Assembly (NCBI GenBank): GCA_039815055.1 | Contig: JBCCAA010000045.1 | Location: 1 to 23,346 of the forward strand | Direction: 5' to 3' | Source of the DNA: UBA5336 sp039815055 | GTDB taxonomy: Bacteria; Pseudomonadota; Alphaproteobacteria; Caulobacterales; Hyphomonadaceae | Length of the DNA: 23,346 nucleotides | In this document: in pieces, positions 1-7,760 of the stretch | How the letters are laid out: every line of letters begins with the position of its first letter | How positions within the stretch are numbered: the stretch's first letter is position 1 | The notes under the pieces: generated by a model | Told to the model about the DNA's origin: nothing | Seen by the model: the letters and a program-made list of their open reading frames with translations, nothing else | The model's database searches: none | Made by a program: the position numbers and the translations under genes

Positions 1-142
1 ATCGGACCTGTTGCCCTCTCTGTCGGGCCTTGGCCCGGTGGCTGACAAGCTGGAAGCGATGGAAAACGTCTCGGTTGTGCGCCTGGAGGGCAAAGATGTG
101 GTGCGCCACCCGCTGGTGGCCGAGATGCTGGATACGCTTTAG
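1..142 (+). CDS. PhoH-like ATPase, C-terminal end only (partial)
   Basis: Reading from base 2 gives 46 codons ending in TAG at 140-142; the start lies outside the window. The tail contains VVRLEGKDVVRHPLVAEML. It resembles the end of PhoH/YbeZ-type P-loop ATPases, whose last residues typically read DVVRHPxV followed by a short amphipathic stretch. PhoH proteins are cytoplasmic ATPases linked to RNA metabolism and often sit beside ybeY; no ybeY follows here. The ATP-binding motifs are not in view, so the assignment rests on this C-terminal motif alone. It is the only plus-strand gene before position 8101 and faces the next gene convergently. Confidence 0.55.
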   Translation, partial: SDLLPSLSGLGPVADKLEAMENVSVVRLEGKDVVRHPLVAEMLDTL

Positions 143-155
143 GTCCGATGATGTA

Positions 156-176
156 GCGACGGGCTTCGCCCGTCGC
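156..176. terminator. Hairpin between convergent genes
   Basis: GCGACGGGC (156-164) pairs perfectly with GCCCGTCGC (168-176) around TTC. It starts 13 bases after the stop of the PhoH-like gene and ends 15 bases before the stop of the converging minus-strand gene. Neither side has a real T-run, so it may work as a weak bidirectional terminator or only protect 3' ends. Confidence 0.5.
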
Positions 177-191
177 AGTCAGCCTAGTCCT

Positions 192-659
192 TTAGGATAC
201 AAGCGCGCTTTCTAGTCGGCGATTAGACGCAACACTTGGCTCTCCTAGAATGGTGAGCAACCGCCAAACCACCCTTTGCCCATCTTCAACTTTCGCTTTT
301 TCTGGATTGTCGTAGCGCACAAATCCGTTTCCGCGATTCAGCACACGACCATGTTTATCTATTATGTAATACTGCCAGACTGTATAACTTGGACGTGTTG
401 TTGTATTTTCTGAAAGTAAGTATTCGCCACCATCGTAACTCTGACCGCTTGCGGGACTTACAAAACCAGATTCGTAGAATGCTCTAAAAATATTAGGCGA
501 TTCAAATCCGTGAAGATTTGCCGTTCCGTAGGAAAAACTAGTACCGGCCGTGATCTGGCCCTGTGCAGCATCAAGAACATCTTTAACTGTTCCCCCTTCT
601 TCACCAAGATCAACTTCGGTCCTGTAAAAAATACCTACAATTCTTAGTCCGATAGCCAT
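192..659 (-). CDS. Hypothetical protein of 155 aa, AT-richer than its neighbours
   Basis: I do not recognise this protein. The start at 659 (MAIGLRIVGIF...) is chosen because AAGGGG sits seven bases upstream; the frame stays open to 698 but that start lacks a ribosome binding site. No signal peptide or membrane segment is visible. The N-terminal 30 residues alternate hydrophobic and charged positions (GLRIVGIFYRTEV) like a small beta-sheet protein. A region near residues 35-70 is rich in Gly, Ser and Phe, and the centre carries VWQYYIIDKHGRVLNRG. Base composition and codon choice (TTT, TCT, ATA and AAA are frequent) are clearly less GC-rich than flanking genes, which suggests recent acquisition. 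It lies 87 bases downstream of the ggt stop with no convincing terminator between. Confidence 0.65.
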   Translation of the reverse strand: MAIGLRIVGIFYRTEVDLGEEGGTVKDVLDAAQGQITAGTSFSYGTANLHGFESPNIFRAFYESGFVSPASGQSYDGGEYLLSENTTTRPSYTVWQYYIIDKHGRVLNRGNGFVRYDNPEKAKVEDGQRVVWRLLTILGEPSVASNRRLESALVS

Positions 660-675
660 AACGCGTCCCCTTAGT

Positions 676-690
676 TGCGTTTGGAACGCA
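676..690. other. Perfect 6-bp inverted repeat upstream of the 155-aa gene
   Basis: TGCGTT (676-681) and AACGCA (685-690) form a 6-bp stem with a 3-base loop. It lies in the leader of the minus-strand gene starting at 659, about 10 bases before its ribosome binding site. It could be a leader hairpin or a small operator; nothing further supports either. Confidence 0.3.
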
Positions 691-746
691 TAACACACGC
701 TTAGGTGGCCTTCAACACATGGTTAACAACCAGAGGGCATTCACGC

Positions 747-2696
747 TTAATACCCCCCGGCCGCGCCGTCCTTGCGCATTTCGGTGGCGGCGTGCCAGGC
801 GCCGGTATCGAAGTCGCGCATGATGGCCTGGTAGCCGCCATAGTTCGGCCCGCAGCAGACCACCTCATGGCCGCGCGCTTCCAGCTCTGCCGCCACGCCC
901 GCCAGTCCGCTTTCCAGGCGTACTTCGCCCATATCGCTCTCGCAGGCTTCACCCGAAAGATCATCGGTCGGCTCGCAGCCGCCGACATGTTCCCAGCGCG
1001 CCGCATCGCCCGCTTCCTGCAGGCCCATATCATAATCGATCAGGTTCAAGATCACCTGCACATGGCCCTGGGGCTGCATGCCGCCGCCCATCAGGCCAAA
1101 GCTGAGCCATGGCTCGTACTGGCAGGCAATCACAGGGTTCACGGCACTGATTTCACAGCGCGGTGTGTCCTTCTTGAAGGCAAAACCGGGAATAATGGTG
1201 TGGAAGGGGCGCTTGCCCGGCTCAAACACATTTGGGTGATCGGGGTCCAGGCTGAACAACTGGCCGCGATCCTGAAACATGAAGCCCAGCCCATCGGCCA
1301 CCAGCCCCGTGCCCATGCCTCGATAATTCGACTGGATCAAAGACACCATCATCCCGTCTTTGTCAGCCACGGAAAGATAGGTCGTGTCGCCATCGTGGAG
1401 TTTGGCATCGGCTTCCATCAGCGATCGACGCAATTCTTCGACGGCTTTACGCGTTTCTTCATCAACACCGGTCGTCTCACAACCAGCGCAAAGCTGAGAG
1501 TATCCCCTTTGTATTGCTGGCATAGCCGCTTCTAGGTCGATGAACGTTTCGGCGAGCTGTTCATTGTAGCCTTCTTCGATCAATTTGCTCGGCTCGATCT
1601 TTGAGAATTCAGGATCGGAGTAGTAAAGCGCCCGATCCGCAAACGCCAAACGCTTCGCTTCCACCTGCGCCATGACCGCATCGGCCGAGCCAAAACCCAT
1701 GCTGCGCAGGTCGAACCCTTCCAGCATTTGCAGCATCTGCAGCGTCGCGACGCCCTGGGTGTTGGGCGGCAATTGGCAGACCTTGGCTTCGCGATAGGGG
1801 ACGCACAGCGGCTCGACCCATTCGCCTTCATGGGCGGCCATATCTTCATAGGTGATGAAGCCGCCAATCCGCTCAAAATAGGCGTCAATCGTGTGGGCGA
1901 TCTCACCGGTATAGAAGGCATCTCGGCCGAAATAGGCGATTTTCTCAAGCGTGTCGGCCAGGTCCGGGTTTTTGAACAGGCTGCCTTCCACCGGCGACGG
2001 CGAGAAATAGGTCGCCTCGGCGTTGTCGAACTCTTCCAGCATGCCGGAGGCGTAAACCTGGCGCAGGCGCACCTCGTTGCGGCCCCAATAATAGGCGATC
2101 ACTTCCGGGATGGGCGCACCAGCCCGTGCATATTGGATGGTCGGCTCAAGGTTGGTGTTCATTGGCAGTTTGCCGAACTTGTCATGCAGGGCAAACCAGC
2201 CATCCACCGTGCCGGGCACGCTGACGGGCGCCGCGCCAAAGGGCGGGATCTGCTCGCCGTCTTCATGGGCGTCGGCTGCAGCCTGCATATCGGCCAGTGT
2301 TGCACCCATGGGGGAGCGGCCCGAGCCATTATAGCCATAAAGCTGCTCGGTTTCCGGGTCCCACACCATGGCGAACAGGTCTCCGCCGATGCCATTGCCA
2401 GTGGGCTCCACCAGGCCCAGCATCGCATTGGCGGCAATCGCCGCGTCCATGGCCGTTCCGCCCCGCTTCAGAATATCCAGCGCGACCTGGGTGGCCAGTG
2501 GGTGGGCCGTGGCGGCAGCTCCATTCGGCGCAATCACCGTGGAGCGGGAGGCAAGATCGCGCCCGGTCGGCAGACGGTCGCCCATGCCGGCCGCTGCGGG
2601 TTCCGTGGTTGAAGTGGTTTCGATCGGAGCTGTTTCCGAGACCGATGCGCAGGCCGTCACCATCGCCGCGCACAAAACGCCTACTGTCCATTTCAT
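747..2696 (-). CDS. ggt: Gamma-glutamyltransferase-family Ntn hydrolase, predicted lipoprotein
   Basis: This 649-residue protein matches the gamma-glutamyltranspeptidase family, secreted Ntn hydrolases that cleave themselves into two subunits and act on gamma-glutamyl compounds such as glutathione. The start at 2696 is chosen over 2714 because AGGGAG lies eight bases before it. The N-terminus is a lipoprotein signal with box VTAC and the lipidated Cys at residue 16. The segment around residues 55-125 (HPLATQVALDILKRGGTAMDAA, GNGIGGD) is the usual N-terminal core. GDTTYLSV, with the likely nucleophile Thr438, starts the small subunit. The Gly-rich loop reads GLMGGGMQPQGH followed by QVILNLIDYDMGLQEA, which is closer to the YwrD/acylase-like branch than to classical GGT. 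Substrate preference may therefore differ from glutathione. Confidence 0.9.
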   Translation of the reverse strand: MKWTVGVLCAAMVTACASVSETAPIETTSTTEPAAAGMGDRLPTGRDLASRSTVIAPNGAAATAHPLATQVALDILKRGGTAMDAAIAANAMLGLVEPTGNGIGGDLFAMVWDPETEQLYGYNGSGRSPMGATLADMQAAADAHEDGEQIPPFGAAPVSVPGTVDGWFALHDKFGKLPMNTNLEPTIQYARAGAPIPEVIAYYWGRNEVRLRQVYASGMLEEFDNAEATYFSPSPVEGSLFKNPDLADTLEKIAYFGRDAFYTGEIAHTIDAYFERIGGFITYEDMAAHEGEWVEPLCVPYREAKVCQLPPNTQGVATLQMLQMLEGFDLRSMGFGSADAVMAQVEAKRLAFADRALYYSDPEFSKIEPSKLIEEGYNEQLAETFIDLEAAMPAIQRGYSQLCAGCETTGVDEETRKAVEELRRSLMEADAKLHDGDTTYLSVADKDGMMVSLIQSNYRGMGTGLVADGLGFMFQDRGQLFSLDPDHPNVFEPGKRPFHTIIPGFAFKKDTPRCEISAVNPVIACQYEPWLSFGLMGGGMQPQGHVQVILNLIDYDMGLQEAGDAARWEHVGGCEPTDDLSGEACESDMGEVRLESGLAGVAAELEARGHEVVCCGPNYGGYQAIMRDFDTGAWHAATEMRKDGAAGGY

Positions 2697-2765
2697 CGGC
2701 CCATCTCCCTGCATCCTCAGACTGGAACCGAAGCTAGGCCGATGGGCGAGGAAAGTCCAAGCCGC

Positions 2766-3521
2766 TTAGCCTTTTCGCCGATCCGGGCGCGCCATGTAGC
2801 GCAGGTTGAGGTACGCGTAGCGAAGGCGCGACAGGCTGAAGCCACGATATCTTGGCGGCATCCGCCTGGCGATGGCCAGGAAATCTGCGCGCGCCGGGCC
2901 ACCATCCCAGTCCGCAATCAATCGGTCGAAGATATCCTGTTCGGGCGCAAGCAACGCCGTGACCTCCGGACTGACACGGGACAGGATTTCCGCCGCTTTT
3001 GCTTCCTCGGCATGGGTCGACAGGTTGCGAAGCTGCAGCCGCCCTTTCCATCCCGCCCCGGTGTTCAGGGTGTCGATCGCCTCATCGATGCGCTCATAGG
3101 GAAACAGGGCCAGCGGGCTACCGGCGCCTCGCGCCTCCTGGACCAGACTTGTGTAAGGCAGCCCAGCCCCGCGCACGAAAGTGGTGAACGCCATCTCGCT
3201 GAACTGGCCGGAGTCTTTTTGCTGTAGATGCAGATAGCTGGAAATCGTTCGCTTCAACGGATCTCGGATGCAGCAGAACACCGGCGCACCCGGAAAAGCC
3301 TTCAGGAACGGGCCGATCTGGTGAGACTGAATGATCTGGGCTCCGGATGTCTCGGCGGCGCGGCGCAAACGATCCGGATCGGAACAGTCTTCAAACCGGA
3401 ACGCCGGATGATTGTGTTCAATCTCTTGGTAATAGGCTGCAAGCCGTGGCCCGACATTGTCTTGCACATACACCCGGAACGCGGTGCCAGCCGTTTTTGG
3501 TTTGTGACTGATCAGGATCAT
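2766..3521 (-). CDS. PAPS-dependent sulfotransferase-family protein
   Basis: The 251-residue product has the two nucleotide-binding signatures of sulfotransferases. The 5'-phosphosulfate loop HKPKTAGTAFR lies at residues 6-16, and a 3'-phosphate motif CIRDPLKRTISSYLH at 84-98, with Arg86 and Ser94/95 in the expected places. Such enzymes move a sulfo group from PAPS to a carbohydrate, lipid or other acceptor; the acceptor here is unknown. There is no signal peptide or membrane helix. The P-loop-like motif lies so near the N-terminus that no later start is possible. No ribosome binding site precedes the ATG, but a -10-like TATAGC ends five bases before it, hinting at a leaderless message. No capsule or polysaccharide genes are adjacent. 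Confidence 0.8.
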   Translation of the reverse strand: MILISHKPKTAGTAFRVYVQDNVGPRLAAYYQEIEHNHPAFRFEDCSDPDRLRRAAETSGAQIIQSHQIGPFLKAFPGAPVFCCIRDPLKRTISSYLHLQQKDSGQFSEMAFTTFVRGAGLPYTSLVQEARGAGSPLALFPYERIDEAIDTLNTGAGWKGRLQLRNLSTHAEEAKAAEILSRVSPEVTALLAPEQDIFDRLIADWDGGPARADFLAIARRMPPRYRGFSLSRLRYAYLNLRYMARPDRRKG

Positions 3522-3526
3522 GGCGC

Positions 3527-3533
3527 GCTATAA
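3527..3533 (-). promoter_or_regulatory. Possible -10 element of a leaderless transcript (sulfotransferase)
   Basis: On the minus strand TTATAGC ends five bases before the ATG at 3521, and no Shine-Dalgarno sequence is present. No good -35 is seen at the usual spacing. Confidence 0.25.
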
Positions 3534-3585
3534 TGGTGTTCACCGGGACGGTAGGCGCGCAGCTGGTCCCACACAAGACGAAGCG

Positions 3586-4614
3586 CTATCGCAGGGCCGG
3601 TCCGCGGCGCGTGACCCGGACAGCCATGAGATTGCCTTTGCGGCCCACTTCGCCTTCGGCTGCGACCAACCCATCGCGGCCGCCCGACAAGAGCTGAACC
3701 GGCTCATCGGGCGGCAGCCCAAGCAAAAGCGTATCGCCCGGGCGCAGATTCGCCAGGCGGCTGACGGGGACGCTGAGCGAGGCAATGCGCGCGGTCAGGA
3801 TCGCCGCCAACTCGCCCTTGCGGGTCGCGGTCTTGTCACTTTTGAGTTGGGGTTCCGGCGCGCCCAGACGTTCGATCAGTGTGTCGACGGCATCATTTGA
3901 CAGGATCAGCCGGGCGGGTGCGGATACGGAATCGATCTTCACTTGCAGTCCGACGCATGTCCCAAGGCCCGGCGGCAGGATGGAGAGGGTGAAAGCGGCC
4001 CGGGTTTCCAGGCAATCAAGCGAAGCGCCAGGCAACAGGCTGGCAACCGGCGCAAGCGCGCGCTTCAGAAGCTGGGTGTCGATATGGGTCAGTGCTCGCG
4101 CACGTGCACCTTTAAGTGCGTCTGCCGACGCCCCGCAGGACGCCTCGACCAGTGTACTCGCAGCCTGGGGCGAGAGGCACAGCACGCCAGCGACGTCCCC
4201 TTCAGGTGTAATGAAACAGGCATAGGCCGCTCCGGTGTCAGGCGCCGGCAACGCGGTGCGCACCTGGGTTTCACGGGTCTCGATCACATCAAAGCCGAGC
4301 GCCAGGTCTGTGCCCTGGTGGATCGCAAGCCCCATGCGCGCGCACAGGCGTTCGGCCATGTCCTGGGTCAGGCGCGGGCCAGCATTGGCTTCAAGATCTT
4401 CGAGAGGGCGCGGCTCGGCCAGTGGCGGTGGGCCGGGATCGGGCAGGTCCGGTCGCAGCAGCGCTTCGATTTCAGCCGTGCTCAACACCCCCCGCGCAGT
4501 TGGCAGGGGTCGTTTAGGATCCACACTCGCCGGTTTGAGATTGTCCGATCGCAGTTTTCCGCCCGCCAGGCCAGACCTGGCCGGGGACCGTGGACGTTTC
4601 AGGGTGTCGGCCAT
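3586..4614 (-). CDS. FliM-like protein with C-terminal SpoA domain
   Basis: The 342-residue product has the layout of the flagellar motor switch protein FliM. A short motif LSTAEIEALL at residues 44-53 resembles the FliM N-terminal peptide that binds phospho-CheY. A middle region of about 180 residues follows, then a C-terminal SpoA/FliN-type domain (about 270-340) containing LANLRPGDTLLLGLP and GEVGRKGNLMAVRV. In standard FliM the EIDALL-type motif is at the extreme N-terminus; here a basic 43-residue extension precedes it. The start at 4614 has GGAG nine bases upstream; the frame is open to 4647 without a better site. No flagellar genes are adjacent, so this may be the FliM of a scattered flagellar set or a divergent paralogue. 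Confidence 0.7.
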   Translation of the reverse strand: MADTLKRPRSPARSGLAGGKLRSDNLKPASVDPKRPLPTARGVLSTAEIEALLRPDLPDPGPPPLAEPRPLEDLEANAGPRLTQDMAERLCARMGLAIHQGTDLALGFDVIETRETQVRTALPAPDTGAAYACFITPEGDVAGVLCLSPQAASTLVEASCGASADALKGARARALTHIDTQLLKRALAPVASLLPGASLDCLETRAAFTLSILPPGLGTCVGLQVKIDSVSAPARLILSNDAVDTLIERLGAPEPQLKSDKTATRKGELAAILTARIASLSVPVSRLANLRPGDTLLLGLPPDEPVQLLSGGRDGLVAAEGEVGRKGNLMAVRVTRRGPALR

Positions 4615-4835
4615 GAAGAGGCGCTCCGGGAGGACTTTTGCCAACAATGGAGCGCACTGGTTAACGGGCGGTTAGGGAATCGGGCATCGGTGGCAAGATT
4701 TGGTTCATGAATCTGGATGAAGTCCTGCGGTCAATCTCCTGAAAATGCAGCGCTTTAACGTCTTGTTTGCCATGACGAGCTAAAACCATCTCAACGCACT
4801 GGCGGCAACAGACTAGCCGGGCGTTGGGTGATCAG

Positions 4836-4872
4836 CGCCGCTCCGGGTTTCCTCCCCCTGGAGCGGCGTTTT
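4836..4872 (+). terminator. Terminator-like hairpin, T-tract on the plus strand
   Basis: CGCCGCTCC (4836-4844) pairs perfectly with GGAGCGGCG (4860-4868), followed on the plus strand by TTTT (4869-4872). For the minus-strand protease gene it begins right after the stop codon, but no T-run follows on that strand. By polarity it is a better terminator for plus-strand transcription, although no plus-strand gene is known upstream. Confidence 0.6.
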
Positions 4873-5852
4873 CAATTCAGGCGCGTGCTCCAGAGATTCA
4901 AATCATAGAGCGGAGCAGTGTCGTCTGGTGACTCCGGAAGCGCGGTGATTTTTCCCAAACGCGTGTCGACCACGATCACCGTGCTGGCGATCAGATCAGC
5001 GCCCAACAGAATCGCGGGCTCATTGTCGAGTCCGAGTGGCCCGAAGGCTTCAGCATTATACACCATCAACTGAATACGGTCCCAGTTGAGGCCCAAGGTC
5101 CGCATCGGCCTGGATGGCATGGCCATGGGCGCCACCACCTCACCGTGAACATCGGTCAGATTGGCGAAACTGGTACGCCCGCGAAGCGCCAGAGCTTCGG
5201 CAAATTGACGGTTCATGACTGAAAAGGCCAAGCCGCTGTCGAGCACAGCTTTTCCGTCAATTCCCCCGATTGAGACGTCGAAGATCAAAAATCCGGGATG
5301 ATCCGGATTGGGCGTCTCCAAATCGGTCCAATTGCTGATGCCGCGGCGCATTCTTGCGTCCAGATCTCGCTTTGCCGACAATTTGGACGTTGCAAAATCC
5401 AGTACCACGTAGCGATGCGTCGCGCGCTGTGAGAACAGCGCGTCCATGCCGAGAATACCGTCAGCAGGCAAGCCCGCACCCGAGCCGTGCATCGGCATAA
5501 CCATCAGCGTGTCGGAGCTCTCGAAATCGCCGGCCCGTACACGCGCTCCCTGGCTTCCGTCGACCATTTCCACGCTGAACAAGCCGTAGGCATGAAACGC
5601 CCCATCGCGCACCGGCAGATCCAATCGACGCATGATCTGGGGATCAATGGCCGAACGCTCAGACCCCGTGTCGACAATCAGACGGAGCGGACCTTCGCCG
5701 AACAGCTCTGCATCGACCTCAAACAAACCATCGCGTGTCCAGTTCATATCCAGCTCGGATGAACGAGACACAGACGAACCGGCCTGGCAAGCAGCGAGTG
5801 TGAGCAGCGCAAAGCCCGCCATCAGGTCTCTGAATGGACTCGGACAGGTCAT
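4872..5852 (-). CDS. Retropepsin-like aspartyl protease, predicted lipoprotein
   Basis: The 326-residue product starts with a lipoprotein signal peptide (box LAAC, Cys22) and carries two aspartyl-protease active-site motifs in a tandem arrangement. VDTGSERSAID contains Asp61 and AVLDSGLAFSVMN contains Asp205. Each motif sits in one of two similar halves, as in pepsin-like or duplicated retroviral-type proteases. It is expected to face the periplasm, tethered to a membrane. The second motif is DSG rather than DTG, which is still catalytic in known families. The next internal Met (residue 11) would remove the only positive charge of the signal peptide, so the start at 5852 is kept although it lacks a ribosome binding site. 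A strong -10-like element seven bases before the ATG suggests a leaderless mRNA. Substrate unknown. Confidence 0.8.
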   Translation of the reverse strand: MTCPSPFRDLMAGFALLTLAACQAGSSVSRSSELDMNWTRDGLFEVDAELFGEGPLRLIVDTGSERSAIDPQIMRRLDLPVRDGAFHAYGLFSVEMVDGSQGARVRAGDFESSDTLMVMPMHGSGAGLPADGILGMDALFSQRATHRYVVLDFATSKLSAKRDLDARMRRGISNWTDLETPNPDHPGFLIFDVSIGGIDGKAVLDSGLAFSVMNRQFAEALALRGRTSFANLTDVHGEVVAPMAMPSRPMRTLGLNWDRIQLMVYNAEAFGPLGLDNEPAILLGADLIASTVIVVDTRLGKITALPESPDDTAPLYDLNLWSTRLN

Positions 5853-5859
5853 GAAAACC

Positions 5860-5867
5860 GTTATAGC
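5860..5867 (-). promoter_or_regulatory. Caulobacter-type -10 element (GCTATAAC), probable leaderless start
   Basis: On the minus strand GCTATAAC matches the described Caulobacter housekeeping -10 consensus GCTANAWC at every position. It ends seven bases before the ATG at 5852, so transcription would begin at or next to the start codon. No clear TTGAC-type -35 is seen at the expected spacing. Confidence 0.45.
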
Positions 5868-5949
5868 ACGTTTTTCCTCGCGCGGCTTGAACAGGCTTTC
5901 TGACGCGGCGGACTGTCCGCACTATAACAAAACGAGCCCGCAGAAGGCG

Positions 5950-6447
5950 TCAGATCGGATTGCCGCGCAGGTCAAGTTCGCCCAATAGGATTAAACGGAC
6001 CTTTTCGATCCGTTTCAGCTGTGTTGGCGGCGTCTTCGCGCTGGCGACCAGATAAGCGAGGGATCGCTGTTTTCCTGGGGTTTGTCCGTCCCACAGGTCT
6101 CGCAGCTCGTCATCATCGTCCAGTGCGGTCTGAAGCACTGCAGGCACATCGACCGTGTCCTGCCGATCCGGCCGGAAATGCACATCAACATGGTCGCCAT
6201 GGCTGCATCCAATGCGCGCCAGCATCTTCTTCGACAGCAAAATGTACCATTGCCCCCTGACGGGATGCAGGGCGCCCTTGAACGGTACCTCACCAATTTC
6301 GCCGACAACCCTCAACCGGGGGGTCTTCTCCAGCTGCAGGTTCGTTGCGATCTCGCCGGGCACCCAGACCACCGTGTAGGCATAGGTGTCGCTGCCAATG
6401 TCGTGGCGCACAACCTTGCCGGCAAACTGGTGTGGAAAGAAGTCCAT
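5950..6447 (-). CDS. DUF1905 / YdeI-like (OmpD-associated) family protein
   Basis: The 165-residue product has two recognisable parts. Residues 1-95 look like DUF1905: a beta-rich fold with VVWVPGEIATNL, GEIGEVPFKGAL and GQWYILLSKKMLARIG followed by DHVDVHFRPD. Residues about 98-155 look like the YdeI/OmpD-associated C-terminal helical domain: VPAVLQTALDDDDELRDLWDG then LAYLVASAKTPPTQLKRIEKV. Members are small cytoplasmic proteins of unclear function, sometimes linked to envelope stress or bacteriocin resistance. The start codon lies 17 bases after the purB stop, so it is probably cotranscribed with purB. Its ribosome binding site is weak. Confidence 0.75.
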   Translation of the reverse strand: MDFFPHQFAGKVVRHDIGSDTYAYTVVWVPGEIATNLQLEKTPRLRVVGEIGEVPFKGALHPVRGQWYILLSKKMLARIGCSHGDHVDVHFRPDRQDTVDVPAVLQTALDDDDELRDLWDGQTPGKQRSLAYLVASAKTPPTQLKRIEKVRLILLGELDLRGNPI

Positions 6448-6464
6448 AGCCAGTATTCAGTCGA

Positions 6465-7760
6465 TCAGGGGCGAAAGACTCGCGCGAAGATGTCGTCCAC
6501 GCGTTTCAAATGGTAATCCATGTCGAACAGGTCTTCGAGCTGGGCCAAACTCAGGAAGGCGGTCACGTCCCCATCGGTCTTCAGATGATCAAGGAATGCG
6601 CCCTCGCCAGCCCAGGTCTTCATCGCATTGCGTTGCACCAGGCGATAGGCGCCCTCTCGGGACGATCCCGCTTCGACCAGCGCGAGCAGAACCCGCTGGC
6701 TGTTATGAAGACCACCGAGCTTGTCCATATTGCCCTGCATATTGGCCGGATAGACCACCAGTTTCTCGATCACGCCAGCCAGACGGTGCAGCGCGAAGTC
6801 AAGGTGCACGGTCGCATCCGGGCCGATGCCGCGCTCGACTGAAGAGTGGGAAATATCGCGCTCGTGCCACAGAGCCACATTCTCCATGGCCGGAACCACG
6901 GCCGAGCGGACCAGCCGGGCCAGACCGGTGAGATTTTCCGTCAGAACAGGGTTGCGCTTGTGCGGCATGGCGGAGCTGCCTTTTTGTCCGGCTGAGAAGA
7001 ACTCTTCAGCTTCCAGCACTTCGGTGCGCTGCAAATGCCGGATCTCGGTCGACAAACGCTCGATTGACGAGGCGATCACCCCAAGCACCGCGAAGAACAT
7101 GGCATGGCGATCACGGGGGATCACCTGGGTCGACACCGGCTCAGGCGTCAGACCCAGCTTTTCGGCCACATGGGCCTCAACCTTTGGGTCGATATTGGCA
7201 TAGGTGCCGACCGCGCCGGACAAGGCGCATGTGGCAATGTCGGCGCGCGCTGATTCGAGGCGGCATTTGGCGCGCTCGAACTCTGCATAATATCCCGCCA
7301 GCTTGACGCCAAACGTCGTGGGTTCGGCGTGAATGCCATGGCTGCGTCCGATGGTTGGGGTCAGCTTATGCTCTTGAGCGCGAAGCTCCAGGGCGGCCAG
7401 AACACGCTCAAGCCCCGCCATCAAAAGGTCGCTGGCACGCGACAGTTGCACCGCCAGACACGTGTCCAGCACGTCCGAGGAGGTCAGGCCCTTGTGGAGA
7501 TGGCGAGCCTCTTCGCCAACATGCTCGGTAACGCTTGTCAGGAAGGCGATGACATCATGCTTCACTTCCCGTTCGATCTCGTCAATCCGGTCGATGTCGA
7601 AACCGCCGCGTTCGCGCACAGCCGCGGTGGTGCCACGCGGCACCTGGCCCAAAGTCTCCATCGCCTCGCAGGCGAGCGTCTCAATCTGAAGCCAGATGCT
7701 GTACTTGGAGTCAGCGCTCCAGATCGCGGCCATTTCCGGTCTTGTATATCGTTCAATCAT
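6465..7760 (-). CDS. purB: Adenylosuccinate lyase
   Basis: PurB catalyses two beta-eliminations releasing fumarate: SAICAR to AICAR, and adenylosuccinate to AMP, both in purine synthesis. The 431-residue protein starts at MIERYTRPEMAAIW, the usual N-terminus of alphaproteobacterial PurB. The frame remains open upstream to 7847, but that extension does not resemble the family. Visible motifs are TSSDVLDT (93-100), GRSHGIHAEPTTFG (138-151) with the catalytic His141, and the fumarate-lyase signature GSSAMPHKRNP (261-271) whose Ser belongs to the mobile catalytic loop. Length and motifs are complete. It is the first gene of a two-gene unit with the DUF1905/YdeI-like gene and is divergent from the repeat-protein gene at 8101. 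Confidence 0.97.
   Translation of the reverse strand: MIERYTRPEMAAIWSADSKYSIWLQIETLACEAMETLGQVPRGTTAAVRERGGFDIDRIDEIEREVKHDVIAFLTSVTEHVGEEARHLHKGLTSSDVLDTCLAVQLSRASDLLMAGLERVLAALELRAQEHKLTPTIGRSHGIHAEPTTFGVKLAGYYAEFERAKCRLESARADIATCALSGAVGTYANIDPKVEAHVAEKLGLTPEPVSTQVIPRDRHAMFFAVLGVIASSIERLSTEIRHLQRTEVLEAEEFFSAGQKGSSAMPHKRNPVLTENLTGLARLVRSAVVPAMENVALWHERDISHSSVERGIGPDATVHLDFALHRLAGVIEKLVVYPANMQGNMDKLGGLHNSQRVLLALVEAGSSREGAYRLVQRNAMKTWAGEGAFLDHLKTDGDVTAFLSLAQLEDLFDMDYHLKRVDDIFARVFRP

Noticed and set aside
705..1535. Plus-strand open frame opposite the GGT gene
   Set aside because: It is antisense to clear GGT motifs and resembles no protein family.
4725..4774. Minus-strand mini-ORF MANKTLKRCIFRRLTAGLH
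   Set aside because: Only 22 codons with no ribosome binding site; chance is the simplest explanation.
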